DNA of 64,000 bases. Source: Desulfovibrio inopinatus DSM 10711. GTDB taxonomy: Bacteria; Desulfobacterota; Desulfovibrionia; Desulfovibrionales; Desulfovibrionaceae. The translations under genes were made by a program, and so were the position numbers. Under the pieces are notes generated by a model, which was not told where the DNA came from, ran no database searches, and was given only the letters and a program-made list of their open reading frames with translations. Below, piece after piece: positions 9,301 through 17,306 of the stretch. Numbering within the stretch: the stretch's first letter is position 1; each line of letters starts with the position of its first letter. The DNA is taken from contig NZ_AUBP01000002.1 in the NCBI RefSeq assembly GCF_000429305.1, positions 434,001 through 498,000 on the forward strand, in the 5' to 3' direction.

Positions 9301-10488
9301 ATGATACAATACACAGCACTTCAAAAAGAGAATCAGGGTGGCATGGTCGTCGTTATGGCGGCATTGGCACTTGTCGCTTTGGCGGGATTTTCTGCCTTTG
9401 CAGTGGACTATGGGCTCATTCATTATAAGAAAAGTCAGCTCCAAACCGCAGCGGACTCTGCCGCGATGGCCGGAGCGTCGGTTCTCATGGCGAGCGGTGG
9501 AGATGTCAACGAGGCAAGAACTGCGGCATTGGATTATGCCCGACGCAATCTCGTCTCTGCAGACAATCCCACATCAGCTGTCGTTGATGCTGACGTGATA
9601 TTTTATAGAAATGGTACACAGACCGTGATTGATCCCAATCAAATTGAAGTTGCAGTCGGGCTTGAAGCCGATCGTGGAAATGCGCTTGATATGGTTTTAG
9701 CGCGTGTTCTTGGAAAAAATGAAACCGATATTGAGGCTGTAGCACGTGCCGAATCGTTTTGTTCAGATGCGTCGAGTTGCCTCAAACCGTTTTCACCGCC
9801 GGCAAAATTTACGTTTGACGATAGCTGTGACAGCAACAAGAAATATAAGAACAATGGGTTGCTCGATCCGGATAGTGCTTGTGAAGTCGCATCCGTGTCC
9901 GTGCAGGGGTATTCTGAAAACGACATCGGTGCGGCAATTGTCCTCAAACTTTCCAGCCTTGGGGATGCGGTTAATCACGGCCAGTATTATCCTATCGATT
10001 ACCCGGCTTTGAACCGCGGGACTCCCGTCCCTGGTGCCAGCATGTATCGGACCAATATCCAAGGTTGCCAAGGATCTAATCAAACACAAGTTTTTGAAGG
10101 CGATACGATTCAGGTAGAACCGGGCAATATGGTTGGCCCGACGAAGCAGGGCGTTGAGGCGCTCATTGCTCAAGATCCGGGAGCCTATTGGGATTCAGCG
10201 AGTGATTCCATTAAAGGGAGTATTTTTGATGATCCTCTGCGGAGTCCTCGCGTTGTAGCCATTCCATTTTTTGATCCGACACAACCTCCGAGCTCCGGGC
10301 GCAACATGGTCGTTGTGCATCAGCTTGCGGCTGTTTTTATCGAATCCTATTCAAAACACAGTGAAGTGATGGGGCGGTTCATTCGAGGGTTGGCCGATAG
10401 TCCGAATCGGTCTGGTGCATCCGACTGTCTTCTCGCTTCGGTCGGCTTGGCTTTGGACTCAACACGGCTCCAGGCTTTGGGACACTAA
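9301..10488 (+). CDS. TadG-like protein, second paralogue
   Basis: A 395-residue paralogue of the preceding gene, almost equal in length. The ATG at 9301 is chosen because TTGGAGG precedes it and the helix MVVVMAALALVALAGFSAFA follows at the right place. Shared blocks include VDYGLIHYKKSQLQTAAD, CLKPFSPPAKFTFDD, IDYPALN, MYRTNI, VEPGNMVGPT and DPGAYWD. It carries an extra Cys pair (DSC and SAC near the central block) that the first copy lacks. A terminator and 170 bases separate it from its twin, so it may have its own promoter in that gap. The family is exported and membrane-anchored by its N-terminal helix. The duplication suggests two surface or pseudopilus components used under different conditions. 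Confidence 0.8.
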   Translation: MIQYTALQKENQGGMVVVMAALALVALAGFSAFAVDYGLIHYKKSQLQTAADSAAMAGASVLMASGGDVNEARTAALDYARRNLVSADNPTSAVVDADVIFYRNGTQTVIDPNQIEVAVGLEADRGNALDMVLARVLGKNETDIEAVARAESFCSDASSCLKPFSPPAKFTFDDSCDSNKKYKNNGLLDPDSACEVASVSVQGYSENDIGAAIVLKLSSLGDAVNHGQYYPIDYPALNRGTPVPGASMYRTNIQGCQGSNQTQVFEGDTIQVEPGNMVGPTKQGVEALIAQDPGAYWDSASDSIKGSIFDDPLRSPRVVAIPFFDPTQPPSSGRNMVVVHQLAAVFIESYSKHSEVMGRFIRGLADSPNRSGASDCLLASVGLALDSTRLQALGH

Positions 10489-10632
10489 GGAATTGCATTC
10501 GCTGGCTTGAATGAATGGCGGGTGGAATACTTTGAGTAAGAGTAAAATTCTTGCCCTTTGTGAGGAAATATCACATGAAATTGGAGGATATCGTGTTAAG
10601 TCTATTCTATTGTTTTGAGGAGAAAATCGACC

Positions 10633-11028
10633 ATGAAGGTGCTGATTGTCGATGATGACCAGGCTCATCGAGTGCTCTTGGATAAGGTTATCAGTGCATA
10701 CGCGACATGCGAACAAGCCGCAGATGGAAAGACAGCGATTGCTCGATTTATACATGCTCTTGAATCAGGATATCCCTATGATCTCGTTTGTATGGATATC
10801 GGTATGCCAGAGCTGAATGGTCATGATGCATTACGGGGTATTCGTTCTGCCGAGAAAAATTATGGTGTAAAGCCAGGAGCAGAATGTAAAGTTCTCATGG
10901 TGACATGTCATGGAGATACAAAAAACGTCTGTAAATCTTTCTTTGAAGGACAAGCGACTGAATATCTCGTGAAACCTGCGTTGCCAGAAATGATAAGAGA
11001 AAAACTTCGTAATATGAAATGTATATGA
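10633..11028 (+). CDS. Single-domain response regulator (CheY-like)
   Basis: A 131-residue receiver domain without an output domain. Visible active-site features are the acidic pair in LIVDDD near the start, the phospho-acceptor Asp in VCMDIGMPELNG (about residue 55), the Thr of VTCHGD and the Lys of LVKPA. I choose the ATG at 10633 because GAGGAG precedes it. It follows the Tad-like genes by 144 bases on the same strand, and no kinase is adjacent. Stand-alone receivers act by protein-protein contact, in chemotaxis, phosphorelay or pilus regulation; position hints at the Tad-like locus. Confidence 0.85.
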   Translation: MKVLIVDDDQAHRVLLDKVISAYATCEQAADGKTAIARFIHALESGYPYDLVCMDIGMPELNGHDALRGIRSAEKNYGVKPGAECKVLMVTCHGDTKNVCKSFFEGQATEYLVKPALPEMIREKLRNMKCI

Positions 11029-11219
11029 AGAGAGCACGTGATCGGTATATGATGGTTGAATACGAAGAATCTCATAAATTGCCTCGTGTTTTTCCCTTGT
11101 AATACTCTTCTTGGATTATGGCTGAGGAGGGGACCGCTCCCCAGCCGCAACGGCTTGCATATATTATGTTTATAGACACGGCCCCTCTTCTCAATTCGTT
11201 GTCATGTTTTGCCTTCTGT

Positions 11220-12791
11220 TTACCAACTGAATGAGAAACTCACTGGCTGTGGGCGGCGGAGAATCGTTGCCGGGGGCGTGAATGTGATAGAAAGTGGAAT
11301 AGCCCCTCCCGCAGGTTGGTCCGCGTGAATGACAAGGTCGGTTGGCGTTTGATGTCCGGTCTGTTCGAAGAAAAGACTCAATGCTTTGGTTAGTCCCTGC
11401 GCGACAGTCAAGTAATCGAGTTCGGGCAGTGCGTCTTTGGCGGCAAAAAGGAAACTGAACAGCCGCGAGAGAAAGCATTTGAACGCGATAGATTCTCCAT
11501 CAACAGCAACTTCCAGAGGGATGATGGCAAAATCTTTCATAATTGGTCCAATCAACGCACACATGCCCGCATCGCGGAATTCATGCGCTCGGTCGTCGGA
11601 CAACGCGGCTTGCGTTACGAGTGCGCCATGTTCGGAAGAGAGCACGGGAAGATCGCCGAGTTGAATCGTATTGTAATCCGTGAAGCGGCTTGGCCAGCCG
11701 TATTGCGCTTGACTTTCAGCAATCAGCGCGCCCACGGCCCAGGTTGGATTGATCCATAACGGATCGGTTTCCAGGAACGCGACGGGGCGGGCTGGGTTCT
11801 CAGGACTGAACGGTAAGCGCAACACGAACGAGTTGACCGCAGCCAAAATCCAACCTGCGCCGGATTGTTTGGCCAGCGTGCGCCATTTGGCATACGCAGC
11901 ATCGTCGAGAGAGTGTTTGATATATTGAACTTTATCAAGCTCGGCGAACGTATTGAGTTGAAAAAATTTGGCTCCCAGAGAAATGACCACCGGGCAGAGT
12001 AGGGTTTCGGCAAAAGAAGCCAGACCGGCCAATATTTCGGTTCGCGCCGGAGCGTTATCAAACGCGAAATCAACCAAAACAAGGTTGGGAGGCGATTCGA
12101 TAAGCTGCGTTGTCAATCCGGCAACGGCATCAAGAAGGGTTTCTTGTGTCGTCGACATGATGGAGACGCGTACGTGTCCTGCTATCATACGATCCCGAGT
12201 CAACAGGTTCTTGAGGCCTCTCCAGGCAGCTTCAGACGCACGCCAATTCGGATCGGCAAAAACAAGTTCAAGAAGACGCGCGAGCAATTGTTCGGCTTGG
12301 CGTGCCACGGCCGCAAGACCGCCTTGGGGGGCTGTCGGGTGGGTTGGCGCAGCAACCATGGATAAAATATCGTCAATGGCTGATCCGCTACCAGCGGGTG
12401 ATGGTTGGGACGAGGCGTCGGCTTGACCTGCTGCTGGAAAATCCAGGGGCAGGCCCGCATATTTTGATGCTAAACTGGTCAATACCGCGGCTTCATTTGG
12501 TTGCCCTATGCCAGCTTTCGTTTCATCCAGGCAGGATTTTACTTGAGCAAGATAGTCGGTGTTGGCGATGACACCAGTCGGCGCAAGCGATTTTATGGAT
12601 GTCACGGGGACACTCAGGTATCCGTCGGGGCACATGTTTTGCGGCACATCGATACGTAACGTCGGACCGAGTTCTGCCAAAGCTGTATCAATGTCGATGT
12701 CATCAATGGCAATACGGCGAGAGGGGGTCGTCAAAACCGGGTTGAACGGCGCCAAGACCAGGATGGAATAGGGAATTTCGGGAAAAGGCAT
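11220..12791 (-). CDS. TssB-TssC-like fused contractile sheath protein
   Basis: A 523-residue protein that appears to join the two type VI secretion sheath subunits in one chain. The N-terminal third resembles TssB/VipA (IPYSILVLAPFNPV, then RRIAIDDIDIDTALAELGP), with a low-complexity Pro/Ser/Gly linker at about 125-165. The rest resembles TssC/VipB, with the diagnostic DPNWRASEAAWRGLKNLL and the Trp-rich FLETDPLWINPTWAVGALI. The whole is shorter than TssB plus TssC from standard systems. I start it at the ATG at 12791, which has AAGGAG upstream; the longer start at 12818 has none. No other T6SS gene (Hcp, VgrG, TssE, ClpV, baseplate or membrane complex) lies in this window, so it is an orphan here. 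Confidence 0.72.
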   Translation of the reverse strand: MPFPEIPYSILVLAPFNPVLTTPSRRIAIDDIDIDTALAELGPTLRIDVPQNMCPDGYLSVPVTSIKSLAPTGVIANTDYLAQVKSCLDETKAGIGQPNEAAVLTSLASKYAGLPLDFPAAGQADASSQPSPAGSGSAIDDILSMVAAPTHPTAPQGGLAAVARQAEQLLARLLELVFADPNWRASEAAWRGLKNLLTRDRMIAGHVRVSIMSTTQETLLDAVAGLTTQLIESPPNLVLVDFAFDNAPARTEILAGLASFAETLLCPVVISLGAKFFQLNTFAELDKVQYIKHSLDDAAYAKWRTLAKQSGAGWILAAVNSFVLRLPFSPENPARPVAFLETDPLWINPTWAVGALIAESQAQYGWPSRFTDYNTIQLGDLPVLSSEHGALVTQAALSDDRAHEFRDAGMCALIGPIMKDFAIIPLEVAVDGESIAFKCFLSRLFSFLFAAKDALPELDYLTVAQGLTKALSLFFEQTGHQTPTDLVIHADQPAGGAIPLSITFTPPATILRRPQPVSFSFSW

Positions 12792-12916
12792 GCGTCTCTC
12801 CTTGCTTACAGTAGCCATGTCGGACGTGATTTTTTGAATTCACCTTAGTGAAACACGAAAAAATGGAAAGAGATTTTTTTATTTTATGGGGATTCGATTG
12901 ACAGGACGTACAGATG

Positions 12917-12933
12917 ATGCAACTGAGTTGCAT
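12917..12933. promoter_or_regulatory. Palindromic operator, candidate Zur-type site
   Basis: A perfect inverted repeat, ATGCAACT-G-AGTTGCAT, lies 26 bases before the start of the zinc-binding protein gene. A TTGACA hexamer at 12898-12903 puts the palindrome over the expected -10 region, as for a repressor site. Fur-family repressors such as Zur use sites of this size and symmetry. Assignment to Zur is inferred from the gene it precedes. Confidence 0.55.
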
Positions 12934-12958
12934 TAAAAAATTTCAGACGAGGTGAGCA

Positions 12959-13876
12959 ATGAGACGAGGACTCATACTGATTATATGCATGACCTTTATG
13001 TTGATTGCAAATGTAGCAAGTGGGGCGCCGTTGGATGTAATGGTGAGCATTTTACCCCAAGAATATGTTGTGAAAAAAATTGGAAAAGCCTTGGTGACAG
13101 TACATGTCCTGCTTCCTCCAGGAGCTTCACCGGCAACATATGAGCCCAAACCGGCGCAAATGGCAGCGCTTTCTGCATCGCGTATTTTCGTGGCGCAGGG
13201 GGTGCCGTTTGAATCGGCTTGGCTTCCTCGGCTTGAAGCCTCCAATCCCAACCTTATCGTGGTTCATGCCGATGCGGGTATCAAGAAGATGCCCATGACG
13301 CGCCACGACCATCATGATGAGATGGGAGAAGGCCATCAGGACGACGGCGAACATGAAGTACATCATCATGCCGAATCAGCTGATGGAATGGTGCTTGATC
13401 CTCACATTTGGTTATCTCCCGAACTCATGCGAACGCAGGCTGCGACCATTGCTCAAGCGCTTCAAACTGCCGATCCGGCGCATAAAGATGAGTATGCCGC
13501 CAATCTCGCCGCTTTTGACAAAGAAATTACGGCATTACAAAAAAAACTGCATACTATTTTGCCGAAAAACGGGCTGTTTATGGTGTTTCATCCTTCGTGG
13601 GGATATTTTGCTCGCGAATTTGGACTCCAGCAGATCCCGATAGAAAATGAAGGTAAAGAGCCCAGCCCAAAAGCATTGGCCCTACTTATCAAGCGTGCCA
13701 GAGAAAAAAACGTTCATGTTGTTTTTGTGCAACCACAATTTTCCAGAAAGAGTGCAGAGCTTATTGCAAGTCAGATTCCGGCTCGAGTCATTGTGATTGA
13801 TCCTCTGGCGGCGGATTGGGAAAAGAATCTGCAATTTGTTGCTCAAGAATTTGCGCAGGCTCAAACCATACAATAA
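12959..13876 (+). CDS. znuA: Zinc ABC transporter substrate-binding protein (ZnuA-like)
   Basis: A 305-residue periplasmic metal-binding protein of cluster A-I. It has a signal peptide (LILIICMTFMLIANVASGA) and the fold pattern of ZnuA: VSILPQEYVVKKIGK, then a PGASPATYEPKP loop. A His/Asp-rich loop follows at about 115-140 (HDHHDEMGEGHQDDGEHEVHHH), typical of zinc rather than manganese binders. Putative metal ligands are the His of DPHIWLSP, the His of FHPSWGYF and the Asp of VIDPLAADW. A palindromic operator sits over its promoter. No permease (ZnuB) or ATPase (ZnuC) gene is adjacent; the next gene is a HerA-like ATPase, so the transporter core must lie elsewhere. Confidence 0.9.
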   Translation: MRRGLILIICMTFMLIANVASGAPLDVMVSILPQEYVVKKIGKALVTVHVLLPPGASPATYEPKPAQMAALSASRIFVAQGVPFESAWLPRLEASNPNLIVVHADAGIKKMPMTRHDHHDEMGEGHQDDGEHEVHHHAESADGMVLDPHIWLSPELMRTQAATIAQALQTADPAHKDEYAANLAAFDKEITALQKKLHTILPKNGLFMVFHPSWGYFAREFGLQQIPIENEGKEPSPKALALLIKRAREKNVHVVFVQPQFSRKSAELIASQIPARVIVIDPLAADWEKNLQFVAQEFAQAQTIQ

Positions 13877-13978
13877 TATGGCGATTATGATTGCACCGCG
13901 ACGCGTGAGAATTGCAACAACGGGCGAGCTCAGGTACAAGAAAGGAGTAGTATTGCACGTCAACATGGGAGAGCCTGT

Positions 13979-15547
13979 ATGGCCCAACGAATTGCTGTTG
14001 TGACGTCCGTCGCCGGTGCAAAAGTATTTGCGGAGCTTGACGGTGAAATGAAGGATCTGGGACGTATCGGATCGCTTGTGAAGATTAAAACTCCACAGTC
14101 TTTGACTTTCGGCATGATCGGTTCTGCGAAGAGAGCAGAGACCGATCATGGAATAAAGCGTATTATAGAGATCAACCTTCTGGGTGAGGCATTGGAGTTC
14201 GATGAGGCTGCGGGAACATTCAAGTTTCAGCGTGGTGTTTCCTATGCGCCGAACCTTGATGAAGAAGTGTTTCCGACGGTTTCACAAGATCTTGCTCAAA
14301 TATATTCCAAACCAAAGACGTCCAATGTGCAGGTCGGGTGGCTCTATCAAGACACATCACTGCCTGCTTATGTGGTGACCGATGCGCTGCTCGGCAAGCA
14401 TTTTGCGGTTCTCGGAACGTCGGGTTCAGGGAAGTCGTGTACCGTTGCCGTCATTTTACGTTCGGTGCTGAATGCGCTGCCAAACGGCCATATTGTCTTG
14501 CTCGACCCACATGATGAATATTCGCGATGCTTTGGGGAGAAGGCCAACATTATTACGACGGATAACCTCGAATTGCCGTATTGGTTTCTCAATTTTGAAG
14601 AAACCGTCGAGGTGTTGTGTTCCGGTGATGAAGCGGCCCGTGAAATGGAAGCGGCAATCTTAAAAGATGCGATTTACACGGCGAAGTTTGATTATGTCTC
14701 CAAGATGGAAAATCCGTTTCCGCTGACGGTCGACACGCCGACGCCATATAGATTGAATCGGCTCGTGGAAATTCTCAAGGAAGGCATGGGAAAGCTCGAT
14801 AAACCCGAAAGCTCGTTGCCGTACATGCGTATTATGGCGCGTCTCGATAGTTTGAAGAAGGACCGACGTTTCGCGTTTATGTTTTCCAGCTTGGTTGTGC
14901 AAGATGTCATGCCTGATGTGCTGTCCCAAATATTACGCATTCCGTCGTCTGATAAACCGATTACGATATTCAATATTTCGGGTGTCCCGTCGGAAATTGT
15001 GGACGTTGTCGTGTCGTTGCTGTGCCGAACGATTTTCGATTTCAATTTATGGAGTCCACGCGGAGGAAGCGCACCGGTTCTGCTCGTTTGTGAGGAAGCA
15101 CACCGCTACATCCCGACGGATGAGTCAAAGGGATTCGGTCCAACCCGGAAAGCGATTGCGCGTATTGCTAAAGAAGGTCGAAAATACGGCGTGTCGCTCG
15201 GATTGGTCACACAGCGTCCTTCGGAACTGTCGGAATCGATTTTGTCACAATGCAATACGCTGTTCGCGCTACGTATGTCGAACGAACATGACCAACGATT
15301 TGTGGAACGCGCCATGCCGGAAAATGCGGCAGGCCTGTTGGCATCCCTCCCCGCTTTACGGACGCAGGAGGCTATTGCAGTAGGCGAAGGCGTTACCGTT
15401 CCTATGCGTATTCGCATGAACGACCTCGATGAAGCACACCGTCCCCACAGTGACACGGCGGCCTTTTCCCTTGCCTGGAAGGAAGATTCTCTTTCTACCG
15501 ATTTCGTTCGTAACAGCATTGAACGCTGGCGCCGACAGAAACGCTAG
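13979..15547 (+). CDS. HerA-like DNA-pumping ATPase (DUF87)
   Basis: A 522-residue FtsK/HerA-superfamily ATPase. Residues 1-125 form a HAS-barrel-like beta domain (VVTSVAGAKVFAEL, LGRIGSLVKI). The ATPase core has Walker A GTSGSGKS (146-153), LLDPHDEY near 170, Walker B LLVCEEAH near 365, and the QRPSELSESILSQC segment typical of HerA motif III. C-terminal SNEHDQRFVERAMPENA matches the usual sensor region. HerA proteins translocate DNA, often together with the nuclease NurA or a defence effector. Here there is no NurA, SIR2, DUF4297 or nuclease gene beside it, and it stands alone between znuA and a mobile element. No strong ribosome site precedes the ATG at 13979 (GGGAGAGCCTGT). Confidence 0.88.
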   Translation: MAQRIAVVTSVAGAKVFAELDGEMKDLGRIGSLVKIKTPQSLTFGMIGSAKRAETDHGIKRIIEINLLGEALEFDEAAGTFKFQRGVSYAPNLDEEVFPTVSQDLAQIYSKPKTSNVQVGWLYQDTSLPAYVVTDALLGKHFAVLGTSGSGKSCTVAVILRSVLNALPNGHIVLLDPHDEYSRCFGEKANIITTDNLELPYWFLNFEETVEVLCSGDEAAREMEAAILKDAIYTAKFDYVSKMENPFPLTVDTPTPYRLNRLVEILKEGMGKLDKPESSLPYMRIMARLDSLKKDRRFAFMFSSLVVQDVMPDVLSQILRIPSSDKPITIFNISGVPSEIVDVVVSLLCRTIFDFNLWSPRGGSAPVLLVCEEAHRYIPTDESKGFGPTRKAIARIAKEGRKYGVSLGLVTQRPSELSESILSQCNTLFALRMSNEHDQRFVERAMPENAAGLLASLPALRTQEAIAVGEGVTVPMRIRMNDLDEAHRPHSDTAAFSLAWKEDSLSTDFVRNSIERWRRQKR

Positions 15548-15594
15548 AGAAAAGAAGTATGGTCGATGTTGATTGCTGCTGATTCCAAGAAATT

Positions 15595-16820
15595 GGGGAC
15601 AGGCATATTATGTATCTCACACGTTTTTCAGACAACATCTGCAGAAGAAGCGTATGCGACCAATCGTACGTTCATCTTTGCGAGCTTTGGATAAGGAGAA
15701 GATATTCAGAAGAAGTGGAGGTGTGGAGAACTACGACACAATAAAGTGCTGATAGTGATTTTCACAGCACCACAATACGCAATAGTATAGAAGGGGATGG
15801 TCAGTTCGTTCGATATGGTGTCTACAGATTTTCCGCTAACCGTTTCAAAGCGTAAAGTTCGAGCCCGGCGATGGATTTGGGAGTACGTGTCTTTGATCCT
15901 GGAAGATCGAGATGGAGTGCAACCGACTGGATGAAGGCCTTGGACCCGATGATACCGGCATCACTGAACCACCGAGTACGCAAGAGAAATCGATCCACTC
16001 GTGTGTATGTATAGTCGGATTGACGGGCTCGTTCGACAATGTCTGTACGAAGCGACGCCCCTTTGGATGTCTCTATTGTACCGGTTTCATAGAGGAATTG
16101 CCGATAGAGGCGTTGGCGTTCGGATGGCGTGTCGATGTCCCATGTATCCATGCCGAATTCGAGATTCAGAAAATCGTCGCGATTGTTGGTTTGGAGGTGG
16201 TAACCGATGGAACACCAGCGATAGTCTTCGGGACGACATACAATGCCGGCGCGAACGGGATTGAGATCAATGTATGCCAGACAATGCAGCAATGTGGATC
16301 CTTCCTCCACAAGTACACTTTTGAAGCGTTCTCCCCAGAGTGTGCCACGCCGCGAGTGGCGTTTATTGTAATAGCGGGAGAATGTTTGTTTTATTTCACG
16401 AATAAATTCGGACAGACTGGTCCATTTGCGGCGAAGATCGGCAAGTTGCATTGCGCTAGGAGGTATCGAGTCGCCATAACATTGAGTGAAGTGTCTTTTG
16501 ACATCGTCATCAGTAAGTGAAGAAGCCGGAGCCATCCGAACGAGCAGATGGAAATGGTTTCCCATGAGTGCGAAGCCAAGGATATCGCAGAAATATATGG
16601 CGGAGAAGCGTTTGATGATAGCGAGGAGTGTATCTTTTTCAATATCACCAAATGGGAGGCCATCCAAAGCGGTGCGTGACATAACATGATAAACGGCGGG
16701 ACGATCTTCGAGAAGTAAGCGGGAGGTTCTTGGCATGAGCAACTCACATTCAAACATGTTGGTATGTACGACAAGTGTGATTGATTACGGAGTTGATGTC
16801 AACATAATTAACCTGTCCCC
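15595..16820. mobile_element. RAYT-type element bounded by inverted GGGGACAGG ends
   Basis: GGGGACAGG at 15595-15603 and its exact complement CCTGTCCCC at 16812-16820 bracket a HUH-type transposase gene. The flanks also partly match (AATT before the left copy, AATTAA before the right). Such inverted ends are known around REP-associated tyrosine transposases. A small hairpin (GTGCTG/CAGCAC, 15746-15770) lies inside, downstream of the transposase. I see no target-site duplication. The right end touches the ribosome binding site of the next gene. Confidence 0.6.
15822..16736 (-). CDS. REP-associated tyrosine transposase (Y1/HUH, RAYT-like)
   Basis: A 304-residue transposase of the Y1_Tnp family. 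The metal-binding HUH motif is GNHFHLLV, and the catalytic Tyr is probably in SRYYNKRHSRRGTLWGERFKS. YIDLNPVRAGIV and PEDYRWCSIGYH are typical of the RAYT branch, and the N-terminus PRTSRLLLEDRPAVYHVMSR supports starting at 16736 rather than 16757. About 110 C-terminal residues lie beyond the catalytic domain (TRVDRFLLRTRWFSDAGIIGSKAFI), a helical extension seen in longer RAYTs. The frame is intact, so the enzyme could be active. It lies between inverted GGGGACAGG repeats. RAYTs move or maintain short palindromic repeats and are usually vertically inherited. Confidence 0.88.
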   Translation of the reverse strand: MPRTSRLLLEDRPAVYHVMSRTALDGLPFGDIEKDTLLAIIKRFSAIYFCDILGFALMGNHFHLLVRMAPASSLTDDDVKRHFTQCYGDSIPPSAMQLADLRRKWTSLSEFIREIKQTFSRYYNKRHSRRGTLWGERFKSVLVEEGSTLLHCLAYIDLNPVRAGIVCRPEDYRWCSIGYHLQTNNRDDFLNLEFGMDTWDIDTPSERQRLYRQFLYETGTIETSKGASLRTDIVERARQSDYTYTRVDRFLLRTRWFSDAGIIGSKAFIQSVALHLDLPGSKTRTPKSIAGLELYALKRLAENL

Positions 16821-16835
16821 TATAGGAGTGTTGCG

Positions 16836-17306
16836 ATGTGGACAATTGCCGATGCCGCGTCGGTCATGACGTTGGCGTCTTGTTCTCGGCATGGGCCGTG
16901 GGCGGCCGATGTATATTTTGCTCGGAGTGAGGACGGGTTGTATTTTTATTCTTCGCCGCAGAGTCGGCATTGTCAGGACTTCGCAGCGGATTCCCGAACT
17001 GCGGCAACGATTCATGTGGCATCCGAACATTGGCGAGATATTCGTGGTCTTCAAATCGTTGGGAAGGTTGTTCCTGTTATTGAACGCTCTGCGAAAGCGG
17101 CGGCTATGGCCGTCTATCTCGCAAAGTTTCCGTTGGTTCGCGATTTTTTTCAATCTCCCAAAAGCATGGGGAAAGCTATTGCCGACAAAATGGGGCGTGT
17201 TGCTCCGTACGTACTTTGGGCTGAGACCATCTATGTGACAGACAATACATCAGGCTTTGGAAATCGCCAGGAGTATCATGTTGCTCAGCTCGATTCACAC
17301 TCATGA
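16836..17306 (+). CDS. Pyridoxamine 5'-phosphate oxidase-like flavin-binding protein
   Basis: A 156-residue split-barrel protein of the PNPOx-like FMN-binding family. The pattern VMTLASCSRHGPWAADVYFARSEDG, then LYFYSSPQSRHCQDF and GLQIVGKV, is typical of the small YhbP-like branch that binds FMN or a deazaflavin or haem. The reaction is unknown. AGGAG seven bases before the ATG fixes the start. That ribosome site is only two bases from the right inverted end of the RAYT element, so the element abuts this gene's leader. The 3' end overlaps the convergent epimerase gene by six bases. Confidence 0.8.
   Translation: MWTIADAASVMTLASCSRHGPWAADVYFARSEDGLYFYSSPQSRHCQDFAADSRTAATIHVASEHWRDIRGLQIVGKVVPVIERSAKAAAMAVYLAKFPLVRDFFQSPKSMGKAIADKMGRVAPYVLWAETIYVTDNTSGFGNRQEYHVAQLDSHS

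Noticed and set aside
11118-11145. GC-rich hairpin between the response regulator and the TssBC-like gene as a terminator
   Set aside because: The stem (GGGGA/TCCCC with GGCT/AGCC) has a bulge and no T run on either side, so I did not call it.
13979-15547. HerA-like ATPase as part of a defence system
   Set aside because: No NurA, SIR2, DUF4297 or other nuclease or effector lies beside it, so only a general DNA-translocating role is supported.
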